Of a DNA stretch of 64,000 nt, positions 63,933 through 64,000 are shown piece after piece. Positions within the stretch are counted from its first letter, which is position 1, and each line of letters starts with the position of its first letter. The notes beneath the pieces were generated by a model that searched no databases, was not told where the DNA came from, and saw only the letters and a program-made list of their open reading frames with translations. The position numbers were made by a program, and so were the translations under genes. The stretch is from Tindallia californiensis (GTDB lineage Bacteria > Bacillota > Clostridia > Peptostreptococcales > Tindalliaceae): the NCBI RefSeq assembly GCF_900107405.1, contig NZ_FNPV01000009.1:84558-148557 (forward strand), given 5' to 3'.

Positions 63933-64000
63933 ATTTCTGGCCAATCAGTAAGACCCTGGACCTAGGGATGGTGAAAAGGGCAAAAACTCGACAAATTTTG

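Larger units (their letters stand above)
63623..64000. other. Right-hand end without a gene
   Basis: No gene seen. It contains a terminator (63639-63685), two small perfect inverted repeats (GATTTCA-ctga-TGAAATC at 63709-63726 and GAAATTGC ... GCAATTTC at 63753-63782) and the right copy of the 59-bp repeat (63874-63932). Confidence 0.5.

Noticed and set aside
1..64000. CRISPR arrays, rRNA and tRNA genes
   Set aside because: None noticed on reading both strands; I cannot exclude a divergent small RNA without a covariance search.

Overview
The window looks like an origin-proximal stretch of a low-GC, Gram-positive anaerobe of the class Clostridia. Evidence: walR-walK-walH-walI-walJ with htrA and rlmH; gdpP-rplI-dnaB; recR-ybaB-dnaX; a DnaD/DnaI pair; parA-parB with a parS site; strong AGGAGG ribosome binding sites; a remnant of the sporulation gene spmA; and a sigma-54 activator. 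A haloalkaliphilic clostridial relative would fit the acidic exported proteins, but the genus cannot be fixed from sequence reading alone. Most genes lie on the minus strand. Exceptions are an ABC exporter and HD protein (325-3384), a TIM-barrel gene (25613-26467), the dnaD-dnaI pair (40979-43095) and the insertion sequence near the right end.

Left part (1-9230): an ABC exporter pair and an HD phosphohydrolase, then a decayed locus (about 3538-4455). It holds remnants of an IS3-type transposase, a metallo-beta-lactamase-fold gene and spmA. Next comes lysA with an excellent sigma-54 promoter. Two perfect and one degenerate 16-bp palindromes lie upstream of it, then the gene for a PAS-containing sigma-54 activator. 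This reads as a self-contained regulatory unit: activator, enhancer sites, -24/-12 promoter, lysA. An IclR-family repressor follows.

Catabolic operon (9231-15999): read leftward it is eda, kdgK, tctB, tctC, tctA and an IlvD/Edd-family dehydratase. Together they describe uptake of a sugar acid by a tripartite tricarboxylate-type transporter, dehydration to 2-keto-3-deoxy sugar acid, phosphorylation, and cleavage to pyruvate and glyceraldehyde-3-phosphate. A KdgR-like operator overlaps the predicted start of transcription, and an internal terminator follows the binding-protein gene.

Vitamin and stress region (16257-25207): remnant of an iron-type ABC ATPase, sodA behind a Fur-type box, thiC behind a TPP riboswitch with a readable terminator/antiterminator switch, then a folate cluster (folK, folB, folP, folE, a nucleotidyltransferase-fold gene, pabC, pabB, pabA). 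pabA has an unusual purine-rich leader.

Cell-envelope and replication core (25613-59965): a TIM-barrel protein, two hypothetical genes, a potassium channel, rlmH, htrA, walJ, murA, walI, walH, an unknown secreted protein, walK, walR, an M23/LysM/G5 peptidase, dnaD-dnaI, purA, a DUF1858 protein, dnaB, rplI, gdpP, a DUF2232 protein, a FUSC-type protein, recR, ybaB, dnaX, cvpA, a DUF5711-like protein, a lipid kinase, a DUF4446 protein, a cysteine-desulfurase-like enzyme, parB and parA with parS.

Right end (60022-64000): an MBL-fold hydrolase, signal peptidase I, and an IS1634-type insertion sequence (about 61836-63622). Two near-identical 59-60-bp direct repeats flank the IS at a distance. The strongest candidate for something not routinely described is the sigma-54 control of lysA by its adjacent activator.
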